DNA of 64,000 bases from Arthrobacter sp. Soil736 (GTDB taxonomy: Bacteria; Actinomycetota; Actinomycetes; Actinomycetales; Micrococcaceae). Where the stretch lies: contig NZ_LMSB01000007.1 in NCBI RefSeq assembly GCF_001428005.1, forward strand, positions 1-64,000. Direction: 5' to 3'. The notes beneath the pieces are model-generated. The model was not told the origin of the DNA. It ran no database searches and worked only from the letters and a program-made list of their open reading frames with translations. Positions 33,790-42,236 of the stretch are shown piece after piece (position 1 is the stretch's first letter; each line of letters starts with the position of its first letter). Both the position numbers and the translations under genes were made by a program.

Positions 33790-35561
33790 CAGATCGCCCC
33801 TTCCAGGACCAGCTGGGTCAGCAGGGTTCCTGCTGCCATCGAGTCGCCGACGACGGCGTGGACCTGGCCGACGGTTCCGGCGGCGGGTGCCTGAATGGGG
33901 TTCTCCATTTTCATCGCCTCCAGCACGAAGAGGATGTCCCCCGCCGCGACGTCCTGTCCCTCTTCGACGTTGACCTTAATGATGGTTCCCTGCATGGGTG
34001 CCTTGACGCTGCCGTCTGATGCTTTGCCTTTGCCCCGTGCGCGGGCGCTGCGCGGGCGTTGTCCGCCGCCGGTGGCGGCTTCATCTGCCGGCGCGGCCCA
34101 GCTTGATCCGTGTCCGTTGCCATTTCCTAAGCCCGCGCGGTCCGAGAACTGGGGAATGATGTAAAAGCGTCCGCCGACTTCCACCTCGTTGCGTGCCAGC
34201 GGCTCCTCTTCGGGCTCCTCCGAGAAGTCCACGGTCTCCTCGAGCCAGCGGGTTGTGAAGCGGGCTGATCGGAAGTCCTCGTGGCGTATGACCTTCAGTG
34301 AAGCTGGGACCGTAGTGGGAACGCCGCGGACCATTAGCCGTTCGAGACCGTCTTCGAGCCTCGCTAGCGCCGTTTCACGGTCCGGCCCGTAGGCGATGAG
34401 CTTGCCGATAAGGCTGTCATAGAACGGGAGTACTTCATCCCCGCTCTGGTACCCGGTGTCGAACCGGAGACCCTCGCCTTCGGGCGGGGTGAGCTCTTCC
34501 AGAAGACCGGGCGCCGGAAGGAATCGCCCTCCGGCCACGTCCTCGGCGTTGATTCTCGCTTCGATGGCAGCACCGTGGGGGGTCAGACGGTCCCGGATGC
34601 TGAGTTCGTCTCCGGCAGCCACTCGGATCTGCTCTGCAATCAGGTCCACGCCGTGGACCATCTCGGTGACCGGGTGCTCCACCTGGATGCGCGTGTTCAT
34701 TTCAAGGAAGTAGAACTTTTCGCCCTCGACGAGGAATTCCACGGTTCCGGCCCCGGCGTAACCTACGTGCTCGGCGAGCCGCACGGCGGCTGCTCCCATG
34801 GCTGCCCTAAGCTCCGGCGACAGGCCCGGCGCCGGGGACTCCTCGACGAGTTTTTGGTGGCGGCGCTGGACCGAGCAGTCCCGGTCCCCGACGTAAATCG
34901 TGTTTCCCAGTTTGTCGGCGAACACCTGTACTTCAACGTGCCGAGCGCTGGTCAGGTATCGCTCCAGATACACCTCCCCGTTGCCAAATGCTGATGTTGC
35001 TTCGCGGACGGCAGCGGCGACGGCGTCCTCAGCATGCTCTTCGGATTCGACCAGCCGCATGCCGCGTCCGCCGCCGCCCGCTGATGCCTTGACGAGGATC
35101 GGGTAGCCGTGTTCGGTGCCGAAGGCAATGACGTCTTCGGCGCCGTTGATGGCGCCCGTGGAGCCCGGGGCGAGCGGGACCTCTGCAGCGATTGCGACGG
35201 CCCGCGCGGCAACCTTTTCCCCCATGGTGGATATCGCCTCGGGGCTTGGGCCGATGAACGCCAGCCCCGCTTCTACGACTGCCCTGGCGAAGGCAGCGTT
35301 TTCGGAGAGGAATCCGTATCCCGGGTGGATGGCTTGGGCACCGGTTTCACGCGCAGCCGCGATGATGCGTTCGATGTTGAGGTAGTTCTCGCTTGCAGCG
35401 CCGGGGCCGAGGTCGACTGCTTCATCGGCTTCGCGAACGTGAAGTGATGCGGTGTCAGCTTCGGAGTGGACCGCGACAGACTGGATCCCGAGGGACCGGC
35501 AGCTCCGAATGACACGGACGGCGATTTCGCCACGGTTGGCGATGAGGATTTTGGTAAACAT
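33789..35561 (-). CDS. Acyl-CoA carboxylase alpha subunit (BC-BCCP)
   Basis: 590 residues. The biotin carboxylase part spans about 1-450 (ILIANRGEIAVRVIRSCRSLGI, ATP-grasp loop GGGGRGMRLV, FLEMNTRIQVEHPVTEMV). The biotinyl domain lies at the C-terminus with Lys in VLEAMKMENPIQA. The enzyme charges biotin with CO2 for the beta subunit, presumably the carboxyltransferase at 46.4 kb, the only one in the window. By context it is 3-methylcrotonyl- or geranyl-CoA-carboxylase-like, but the acyl specificity sits in the beta subunit. About 36 bp separate it from the FAH-family gene upstream. Confidence 0.95.
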   Translation of the reverse strand: MFTKILIANRGEIAVRVIRSCRSLGIQSVAVHSEADTASLHVREADEAVDLGPGAASENYLNIERIIAAARETGAQAIHPGYGFLSENAAFARAVVEAGLAFIGPSPEAISTMGEKVAARAVAIAAEVPLAPGSTGAINGAEDVIAFGTEHGYPILVKASAGGGGRGMRLVESEEHAEDAVAAAVREATSAFGNGEVYLERYLTSARHVEVQVFADKLGNTIYVGDRDCSVQRRHQKLVEESPAPGLSPELRAAMGAAAVRLAEHVGYAGAGTVEFLVEGEKFYFLEMNTRIQVEHPVTEMVHGVDLIAEQIRVAAGDELSIRDRLTPHGAAIEARINAEDVAGGRFLPAPGLLEELTPPEGEGLRFDTGYQSGDEVLPFYDSLIGKLIAYGPDRETALARLEDGLERLMVRGVPTTVPASLKVIRHEDFRSARFTTRWLEETVDFSEEPEEEPLARNEVEVGGRFYIIPQFSDRAGLGNGNGHGSSWAAPADEAATGGGQRPRSARARGKGKASDGSVKAPMQGTIIKVNVEEGQDVAAGDILFVLEAMKMENPIQAPAAGTVGQVHAVVGDSMAAGTLLTQLVLEGAI

Positions 35562-35597
35562 GGTGGTTCCTGTCGTGAGTGAGTCTGTGGCGTCCGT

Positions 35598-36419
35598 TTA
35601 TTGGAGAACGCAGCGGTTGGCTGTGGCACCTAGGGTGTTGATGCTCGTCTCAAGCAGCGACCCCGGCTGGAGGAATTCCTTCGGATTGCGTCCGTCGCCG
35701 ACACCGCCGGGAGTCCCGGTGAGGATGACGTCGCCGGGACGCAGGGTGGTGATGGCCGAAATGTACTGAACGAGTGCCACTGGCCCGAATACGAGTTCGG
35801 ACGTGCGCGAGTGCTGCTTTGTGTTGCCGTCGACGCTGCAACCGATGTCCAGGTCCGGTTCTGCGCCCGCCTCATCGACAGTCACAAGATATGGTCCGAG
35901 CGGAGTCGTTCGGTCAAATGTCTTTCCCTGGAGCCATTCCGGCGTGCGTCGCTGAAAATCACGGGCCGAGACGTCATTGGCCACGGCGAACCCCGCGATG
36001 GCGTTGCGCGCAGCCGCCTGGTCCGCGCGGCTGACGGTGGTGCCGATGATGACCGCCAGTTCGCTTTCCCAATCGATACTGGTGGAACCGGGCGGCAGCA
36101 CGATGTCGTCATGGGCGCCGATGAGGGAATCGGAAAACTTGGCGAACAAGGTCGGGAATTCGGGAAGATCCCTTCCCATTTCCAGGATGTGGTCCCGGTA
36201 GTTCAGACCCACGCAGATGATCTTGCCCGGATGCGGAACAACAGGGGCAAAATCCGCGTCCTCGGGCCTGACAGGTGCTCCTGCGACGTGGCCCGACCAG
36301 ACAGGCGACCCGGCCTGCAACCAGGAGCCCACGTCGGCAAAGGTCAGCGGCAATAGCTTGCCGCTGTCCAAGACCGCGGCGCTAGTTCCTTCGTTTGTAC
36401 GGATTGTTGCCAGTCTCAT
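35598..36419 (-). CDS. Fumarylacetoacetate hydrolase family protein
   Basis: 273 residues from ATG 36419, whose A overlaps the ligase stop (ATGA). FAH-fold enzymes hydrolyse or hydrate diketo or oxo acids. IICVGLNYRDHILEMG, PTLFAKFSDSLIG and the metal ligands in SIDWESELAVIIG are typical, and the C-terminal LRPGDVILTGTPGGVG closes the site. It may hydrolyse a ring-cleavage 1,3-dicarbonyl or act as an enol isomerase or hydratase. It is second in the 37.9-32.4 kb operon. Confidence 0.9.
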   Translation of the reverse strand: MRLATIRTNEGTSAAVLDSGKLLPLTFADVGSWLQAGSPVWSGHVAGAPVRPEDADFAPVVPHPGKIICVGLNYRDHILEMGRDLPEFPTLFAKFSDSLIGAHDDIVLPPGSTSIDWESELAVIIGTTVSRADQAAARNAIAGFAVANDVSARDFQRRTPEWLQGKTFDRTTPLGPYLVTVDEAGAEPDLDIGCSVDGNTKQHSRTSELVFGPVALVQYISAITTLRPGDVILTGTPGGVGDGRNPKEFLQPGSLLETSINTLGATANRCVLQ

Positions 36420-37951
36420 GCGCCCCACCCCAGATTCACTTTCAACTGGCTCTTAACCAGCTTTCCGGCAGCGGACCGGGGCAAGTCCTCCGGCCGCACA
36501 AACACCATTTTTTTGGGGATCTTGTACCCTGCCAGATGCTGGCGCAGGAATCCGGAAAGCTCGGACGCGTCTGTCTGCACCCCGTTCCGAAGCACTACGA
36601 CCGCCCGTACTTCCTCGTCCCATTTCGGGTCAGGCACCCCGAGAACCACTGCCTCCAGGACTGAGGGATGAAGGTGCAGGACCTGCTCGATCTCGGCAGA
36701 ATAGACATTTTCGCCTCCGGTCTTGATCATTTCCTTCAGGCGGTCCCGGAAGTAGAAGTAACCGCGTTCATCCCGCACGGCGAGGTCGCCGGTGTGCAAC
36801 CAGCCGCCTCGCATCGCCTCCGCAGTTGCTTCCGGGCGACCGAAGTATTCCGTCATCAGGCCCGGTCCCCGGACGCAGATTTCGCCGAGTTCCCCTGCCT
36901 TGACTTCCCTGCCGTCGGGATCCTGCAGCTGGGCCTCGGCCAGGAGATACTCGGTGCCGATGGACCCATCCACTGCCGGGTTGAGCATGTCGGAGGGCTT
37001 GAGCCGGGTCACCATGGGACCGGCCTCGGTCAGGCCGTAGCGGAAGTAGAGTTCCGCGCCTGGCAGCATCTCGGTGAAAAGTTCCTTGTCCGGCATGCGG
37101 AGGAGGCCGGCGCCGGTATGGACGCTCTTGAGGTTCTTGCGAATAGCCGGGTCGCTCAGGATGCCGCCATCCATGAGCCGTCGCATCATATTGGGGATCA
37201 TGAAGGTGTTGGTGATGGCTTCACGGCCCACGAGGTCCACCACTGACTCGTCGCTGAACTTCTGGGCGATGACGCTAGTGGCTCCGGCGATGAAATGCGG
37301 AACGAGCCAGCACAGCAGCGCTGCAGAATGGAAGAGGGGCGTGACGATTAGCCCCCGCTCATTCGCACGGCTGCCGACGCCGCAGTCGTACATTTCGTTG
37401 ATCGCATTCGCCAGAGCCGACCTGTGCGACAGCACGACGCCCTTGGGCGTGCCGGTGCTTCCGCCGGTGTAAATGATGCACAGCGGCGACTCAGGCTGCG
37501 CAAGATCCTCGAGGGGGCCACTTCCGGTGCGAAGTTTGTCGATCTCACTGCCTTGCCGGATTATCAGCGGCAGAAATTCTGCGCGCCGGGCGATGATCTC
37601 CAGCGCCTGTTCCAGCAAGTCAAGGTGAGTCTCTTCCACGAGAATCACACTGGCTTCTGTTTCCAGAATGCCGGCAGCAAGTTCCGCGGGTGCCCATCGC
37701 CAGTTGTACGCGATGTAGACCCCGCCGGCCGCTGCAACACCGAGGAACGCTTCAGCGTTGAATATCGAGTTGCCGGCGAGTACGCCAACCCTGTCCCCGG
37801 CCCCAACGCCCGAAGTGCGCAGTCCCCTGCCCAGCTGCCAGGCCCTTTCTGCGGCTTCGCCAAACGTGACTCTGCCATCCACGCCGACGAATGCTTCCCT
37901 TGCGGGGTTACGCCGGCTGTTCAGGCGAATCCAGTCTCCAATAGTTCGCAT
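36416..37951 (-). CDS. Long-type acyl-CoA ligase (FadD-like)
   Basis: 511-residue adenylate-forming ligase. CIIYTGGSTGTPKGVVLSH is the AMP loop, YFRYGLTEAGP the adenine motif, TGDLAVRDERGYFYFRDRLKEMIKTGGENVYSAEIE the hinge, and the C-terminal Lys is in RSAAGKLVK. It is similar in type to FadD35 or 4-coumarate/medium-chain ligases. It is the first gene of the carboxylase/lyase operon and starts about 60 bp after operator site g, so acid activation is under the island regulator. Confidence 0.92.
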   Translation of the reverse strand: MRTIGDWIRLNSRRNPAREAFVGVDGRVTFGEAAERAWQLGRGLRTSGVGAGDRVGVLAGNSIFNAEAFLGVAAAGGVYIAYNWRWAPAELAAGILETEASVILVEETHLDLLEQALEIIARRAEFLPLIIRQGSEIDKLRTGSGPLEDLAQPESPLCIIYTGGSTGTPKGVVLSHRSALANAINEMYDCGVGSRANERGLIVTPLFHSAALLCWLVPHFIAGATSVIAQKFSDESVVDLVGREAITNTFMIPNMMRRLMDGGILSDPAIRKNLKSVHTGAGLLRMPDKELFTEMLPGAELYFRYGLTEAGPMVTRLKPSDMLNPAVDGSIGTEYLLAEAQLQDPDGREVKAGELGEICVRGPGLMTEYFGRPEATAEAMRGGWLHTGDLAVRDERGYFYFRDRLKEMIKTGGENVYSAEIEQVLHLHPSVLEAVVLGVPDPKWDEEVRAVVVLRNGVQTDASELSGFLRQHLAGYKIPKKMVFVRPEDLPRSAAGKLVKSQLKVNLGWGA

Positions 37952-38013
37952 CGTTGCCTCTCTGGAACGAAATTCAGCTCTCTGAAGTTACCCACGCTGG
38001 TAACTGCTGTGAT

Positions 38014-38031
38014 ACGAACAAGCGTACGTCC
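38014..38031 (-). promoter_or_regulatory. TetR-type operator (site g)
   Basis: ACGAACAAGCGTACGTCC, 63-80 bp upstream of the CoA-ligase start (minus strand) and 46 bp beyond the stop of the convergently read TetR 2. Its left half matches sites i and k. Confidence 0.6.
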
Positions 38032-38076
38032 GAACGGCTCTATTCGCAACGCCGCTGGAAATTTTTCGTCCAGCCG

Positions 38077-38688
38077 TTACCCCTGATCGACCCTGGCGTC
38101 GGCATCGGCGACGTTGAGTTCACGCAGGGCCACTTTGGTGTAGATGGCGACGATCTCGTCCAGGTTCATCCGTCCCCCGGGTTTGAACCAGCTGGCAATA
38201 TGAGTGGCCTGGGCCACAAAGCTGTAGACATGAATTTTGGCGTCGATGACGTCGGCGAGTCCTGCGCGGCCGGCGTCCTCGACCAGCCCCTGGAGGAACA
38301 GTTCGTATTCGTGGCGCTTTTCGATCACCACATGGCGGGCACCGTCGGAGAGTGAGCGCAGTTCGGCGTTGCCGATGAACACTTCCTGGGCGTGTTCTGC
38401 GTGGAAGGTCAGGTTCGCTGCCAGCGCGGCCTGGAGTTTATGGACGGCGTCCCCGTCAAGGAGCGCCGCCTCGTGAGCTGCAGCGACGAGGTCGTCGATT
38501 ACCCCGCCCATGATCTGCAGCAGCAGGTGCTCTTTACTGTCGATGTGGTTGTAAAGACTGCCCACCTTCAGTCCGGAGGCAGCCGCGACCTGGCGGAGGC
38601 TCGTCGCATCGTACCCCCGGTCAAAAAACAGCTTGGCAGCTTCCACTCGAATCACGCCCGCACTGTTCCGCTCACTCAATACCGTCAT
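38077..38688 (-). CDS. TetR-family repressor 2
   Basis: 203 residues from ATG 38688. This start has AAAGG upstream and aligns with TetR 1; 19 upstream codons are dropped. The HTH (AAKLFFDRGYDATSLRQVAAASGLKVGSLYNHIDSKEHLL) and the last 120 residues are almost the same as in TetR 1 (12248). Differences cluster in the segment linking the two domains. It is divergent from the Old Yellow Enzyme gene with one or two operator sites between. Whether the duplicates bind the same sites, form heterodimers or differ in inducer is unknown. Confidence 0.9.
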   Translation of the reverse strand: MTVLSERNSAGVIRVEAAKLFFDRGYDATSLRQVAAASGLKVGSLYNHIDSKEHLLLQIMGGVIDDLVAAAHEAALLDGDAVHKLQAALAANLTFHAEHAQEVFIGNAELRSLSDGARHVVIEKRHEYELFLQGLVEDAGRAGLADVIDAKIHVYSFVAQATHIASWFKPGGRMNLDEIVAIYTKVALRELNVADADARVDQG

Positions 38689-38778
38689 CGCTTGCCGCCT
38701 TTCCATTTCACCGAGCCGTAGCCGCTCGGCCAGCTGTTGTCCCATGAGACGACAAGCCGAGGTGTTGACATTCCGCTC

Positions 38779-38820
38779 ACGAACTCGTTCACTGTTATGA
38801 ACGTACGAACGATCGTACTC
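38779..38820. promoter_or_regulatory. Divergent TetR2/OYE control region, paired operators (site h)
   Basis: ACGAACTCGTTC (38779-38790) and the perfect-half palindrome GTACGAACGATCGTAC (38803-38818) lie 12 bp apart, between divergent tetR 2 and the OYE gene. The second ends only 9 bp before the OYE ATG. Both fit the ACGAAC half-site. It may serve both genes. Confidence 0.55.
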
Positions 38821-38827
38821 CTACACA

Positions 38828-39940
38828 ATGAGGTGTGTCTTGCTCGATCAACTTTTCGAACCCATGGTGCTTGGCGGCCAAACCTTGCCCAACCGCTTCG
38901 TGCTTCCTCCTCTCACCCGAAGCAGGGCCCAAGCCGACGGGGTACCGACGCCCCTCATGGCCCAGTATTACCAGCAAAGGGCCGGCGCCGGTCTGGTCAT
39001 CAGCGAGGGCACCGTCGTATCTCCCCAAGGCTCCGCCTACGCCCAGGTCCCCGGCCTGTACAACGACGCGCAGGTCGAGGCGTGGCGCCCCGTCGTCGCC
39101 GCCGCTCGTTCAAAGGGAGCAGTGGTATACGCGCAGTTGTGGCACGTAGGCCGTCAGGCCCACTCCTGCGTGCAACCCGATGGTCGCCCGCCGTGGGGGC
39201 CCTCACCCATAGCCATTGCCGGGTGGGAATACCGCAGCCCGGACGGACCGGTCCCCTTCGAAGTTCCCCGGGAACTCAGCCAAGAAGGAATCGCCGAAAT
39301 CGTCAGTCAGTTCGCGGCGGCAGCCCGCAACGCGGCCGCGGCCGGCTTTGATGGGGTGGAACTCCATGCGGCAAACGGATATCTGTTTGACCAGTTTTTC
39401 AACTCCAGTTCCAACCAGCGCTCCGACTGGTACGGGGGATCCATCGAGAACCGCCTCCGCTTCCTCTTTGAGGTCATAGAAGCCGTCAGCGAATTCGTTC
39501 CGGTCAACCGGATAGGCGTGCGGATCTCCCCTTCTTCGAGTTGGATGGACGTCTCGGACCCGGACAAGCGAGGTCTCTACTCTTCTCTGGTCCGCAGTGT
39601 GAATGAGCGCGGGCTGGCCTACGTTCACCTGGTCGAGCCAGGAATCGCAGGAGCCGTCGATGCGCTAACGGATCCGGATGCGATACAGAGCGCCGAACTC
39701 AGCGAACTCTTTCACGGCCCGGTGATCGTCACTGGCGGCCATACTCCCCACACTGCAGCGGCAGCCGTCGGATCGGGAAGTGCCGACCTCGTGGGCTTTG
39801 GTCGCCTGTTCATTGCCAACCCCGACCTGCCCCGCAGGATCAGGCACGGCGCTGACCTTGCTGACCTCCGTGAAGAAGGGCTCTACGCCGGCGGCCCTGC
39901 AGGCTATACCGACTACCCCGAACTTCAGTCCTCCAACTGA
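38828..39940 (+). CDS. Old Yellow Enzyme-family NAD(P)H:flavin oxidoreductase
   Basis: 370-residue FMN TIM barrel that reduces activated C=C bonds (ene-reductase). LFEPMVLGGQTLPNRFVLPPLTRSRA, QLWHVGRQAH and GVELHAANGYLFDQFFNSSSNQRSDWYGGS are diagnostic, with the substrate-binding His and Asn in HAAN and the proton-donor Tyr in GYLFD. The annotated ATG 38828 would give an almost leaderless mRNA. TTG 38840 behind GAGGTG is an alternative. It would act on an enone or enoyl intermediate, or on nitro compounds. The SDR follows after 14 bp. Confidence 0.93.
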   Translation: MRCVLLDQLFEPMVLGGQTLPNRFVLPPLTRSRAQADGVPTPLMAQYYQQRAGAGLVISEGTVVSPQGSAYAQVPGLYNDAQVEAWRPVVAAARSKGAVVYAQLWHVGRQAHSCVQPDGRPPWGPSPIAIAGWEYRSPDGPVPFEVPRELSQEGIAEIVSQFAAAARNAAAAGFDGVELHAANGYLFDQFFNSSSNQRSDWYGGSIENRLRFLFEVIEAVSEFVPVNRIGVRISPSSSWMDVSDPDKRGLYSSLVRSVNERGLAYVHLVEPGIAGAVDALTDPDAIQSAELSELFHGPVIVTGGHTPHTAAAAVGSGSADLVGFGRLFIANPDLPRRIRHGADLADLREEGLYAGGPAGYTDYPELQSSN

Positions 39941-39954
39941 TAATCCGACGAGAG

Positions 39955-40752
39955 ATGAATCAAGACGTGAACCCGAATCCGCATGCCCCCTACGCCGCCC
40001 AGCGCGGGCTCAACGTGCTGATAACCGGGGCGGCGGGAGGAATGTGCCGCGGAATCAACAAACGCCTGGGAAAGGCCGGACACACACTGCTTTGCGTCGA
40101 CCTCGACCTGGAGCGCTGCCAGGCAGCCGTGGAGGAGCTCCGCGCCGGCGGAGCTACTGCATATGCGTTCGCCGCCGACGTCACCCGGGAGGAGGACGTC
40201 AAACGTCTAAGAGACGAAATCAAGGACACGGTTGGCGATGTTCAGGCCCTCATCAACGCGGCAGGGATCCTGGACCGGAAGATGCTCCTGGACCATGATG
40301 TCGCTACGTTCGCGCGGGCCATCGATATCAACCTCGTGGGTCCTTTTGCCCTTATCAGGGCCTTTGCGGAGGACCTTTTGGCCGCGAACTGGGGCCGGAT
40401 TATCAACATTTCCTCCATTGCCGGGACCACGGGCTACCCGTATCCGAGCTACGCAGCTTCAAAGGCGGGACTCTCGAATCTCACCCGGTCGCTGCTCATG
40501 GACTTTTGGGGCACCGGGGTTACGGTCAACTCCGTATGCCCGGGTGTCGTGGACACTCCCATGGTCATTCAGGAGGTACGGGACCAGGTCCGGAATAAGG
40601 TCCCCACTGGAAACATCGTGGATCCTGAGGAAATCGGTGCACTGATCGCCTTCCTGCTCACCGACGACTCGCGCAGCATCAACGGCGCTGACCTGGTGAT
40701 CGACGGCGGGGCCACCCAGATTTTCCGGCTGTTTGACCCTTCTCCGGCCTGA
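39955..40752 (+). CDS. SDR-family oxidoreductase
   Basis: 265-residue short-chain dehydrogenase. The catalytic Tyr-Lys pair is YAASK after INISS, and PGVVDTPMV follows. The cofactor loop reads TGAAGGMC, with Cys in place of the third glycine of TGxxxGxG, which is unusual but not necessarily inactivating. CVDLDL suggests NAD. The first residues are Asn/Pro-rich. It begins 14 bp after OYE and is followed directly by the MBL hydrolase, so the three form one operon. Confidence 0.88.
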   Translation: MNQDVNPNPHAPYAAQRGLNVLITGAAGGMCRGINKRLGKAGHTLLCVDLDLERCQAAVEELRAGGATAYAFAADVTREEDVKRLRDEIKDTVGDVQALINAAGILDRKMLLDHDVATFARAIDINLVGPFALIRAFAEDLLAANWGRIINISSIAGTTGYPYPSYAASKAGLSNLTRSLLMDFWGTGVTVNSVCPGVVDTPMVIQEVRDQVRNKVPTGNIVDPEEIGALIAFLLTDDSRSINGADLVIDGGATQIFRLFDPSPA

Positions 40753-40756
40753 CTCC

Positions 40757-41806
40757 ATGGAAATCACCGGTGGCCTTCAGCGGGAGGCATGGATAAACAA
40801 GGTCATGCCGCCCGTGGAGTGCGTGGCAGAAGGCATTTGGTCTGTTCCCGTCGTGTTTCCGAACAACCCGATGCGCTACACCCTCGCCTACTTGGTGGTC
40901 GAGGACGAGGACTGCCTGGTCGTGGATCCAGGCTTCGACAGTGTTCAAGGGCGGCTAGACCTGACCGCCGGCCTGCGCGCGGCCGGAGTCACCGTTTCGG
41001 ACGTGACGGGAATTCTCGCGACCCATTTCCACACGGATCATCTGGGCATGGCCAGATGGCTGCGACGCTGGTCAGGCGCTTGGATCGCCCTGGGGAAGGC
41101 TGAGATACGCTACATTTCCGCGTTCACAAACGCCTGGGAAGAGACGGCCGCCGACCGCGCCCGCATGCGGACATGGGGTGTTCCCGAAGACAGAATCAAC
41201 GAAGCGGCTCTGGACGTTGACGGCCTGATGCACTTAAGGCGGCTTGCGGACGCTGACCTCCGGGTGGGCGACGGCGACACCGTCCCAATTTCCCGAGGAC
41301 GCCTGACCGTGGTGGAAACTCCCGGACATACTCCCGGGCACATCTGCCTGCGCGACGAAAGCCGCAAGGTCTTCCTAAGCGGTGACCACGTTCTCCCCCG
41401 GATAACGCCAAACGTATCCCTCGAGATGCGGGGCGACCCAGACCCCTTGCGCAGCTGCCTGCAATCTCTTGACCGCATCGAGGGGGACGAAGGCTTCGAA
41501 GTACTTCCCGCACACGAGTACCGATTCCGGGGCCTCAGCCACCGCGCTCGAGAGCTTAAGTCGTTGGCCCTAGCCAGGTCTGACGAAGTCCTTGCGCTTC
41601 TCGATGCGCAGCAACACCCCACAGTGTGGACAATTGCCACAAAATTGCATTGGTCAAGGGGATTTCCTTCACTGAGCGGCCTTCAATTGCGGCTCGCCCT
41701 GAGCGAAACAGCGGCGCACCTGCAGTTTCTGCGGACATCCGGCGTCGGACACGACGTAGAAGGCTTGCCAGTAAGGCACATGAATGGCGCCCCACTCCTA
41801 GGCTGA
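40757..41806 (+). CDS. MBL-fold metallo-hydrolase
   Basis: 349 residues from ATG 40757. The zinc motif is HFHTDH (His90, His92, Asp94, His95), with further ligands in ETPGHTPGH, LSGDHVL and LPAHEY, in the order expected for a dinuclear glyoxalase-II/lactonase-type fold. A C-terminal winged-helix-like extension (VWTIATKLHW...LRLALSETAAHL) resembles the LACTB2-like subgroup. It probably hydrolyses a thioester or lactone. The gene starts 4 bp after the SDR stop. The upstream TTG at 40733 would overlap that gene. Confidence 0.88.
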   Translation: MEITGGLQREAWINKVMPPVECVAEGIWSVPVVFPNNPMRYTLAYLVVEDEDCLVVDPGFDSVQGRLDLTAGLRAAGVTVSDVTGILATHFHTDHLGMARWLRRWSGAWIALGKAEIRYISAFTNAWEETAADRARMRTWGVPEDRINEAALDVDGLMHLRRLADADLRVGDGDTVPISRGRLTVVETPGHTPGHICLRDESRKVFLSGDHVLPRITPNVSLEMRGDPDPLRSCLQSLDRIEGDEGFEVLPAHEYRFRGLSHRARELKSLALARSDEVLALLDAQQHPTVWTIATKLHWSRGFPSLSGLQLRLALSETAAHLQFLRTSGVGHDVEGLPVRHMNGAPLLG

Positions 41807-42030
41807 ATGCCCCCAGCGCTGCCGACAAACAGGGCGCCGTTATCCCGGGCAAAACGCGGGCCCCCGCAAACTCTCGCCTAAGAGGATCCTGCGGCTGGGT
41901 ACACCGAGTTGCCCTGAATGGACGTTCGATCTGTTCGGCATCCTTCTTGCGTGCCTGCAGGATGTCCCGCTCGTTGCAAAAGGGACCTGTGAACGGGAAC
42001 GTTTTGACTACATTACGATGAAAACCGGAA

Positions 42031-42048
42031 AAACTAGTGTATGTTCGT
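42031..42048 (+). promoter_or_regulatory. TetR-type operator (site j)
   Basis: AAACTAGTGTATGTTCGT, identical (reverse strand) to site d in front of the importer operon. A TTGACT lies at 42004-42009 as a possible -35. The rest of 41807-42236 shows no gene. The start of binding protein 2 is 189 bp downstream. Confidence 0.65.
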
Positions 42049-42236
42049 ATCTGACGTGACTTTATGCACTGAGAATAGATCTTCCGATAAGTGAGTATGC
42101 CTTATCTTTTAATGACGAAGGATCCATCATGATTGTTGAACCACGCGGAAATGTAACTCGTACCAGCATAAATTCAGAACCAATCCCCCGAAAAGCAGAC
42201 GCCGCAGCCCCTTTGATGCGGCCTAGGGAAACTTCC

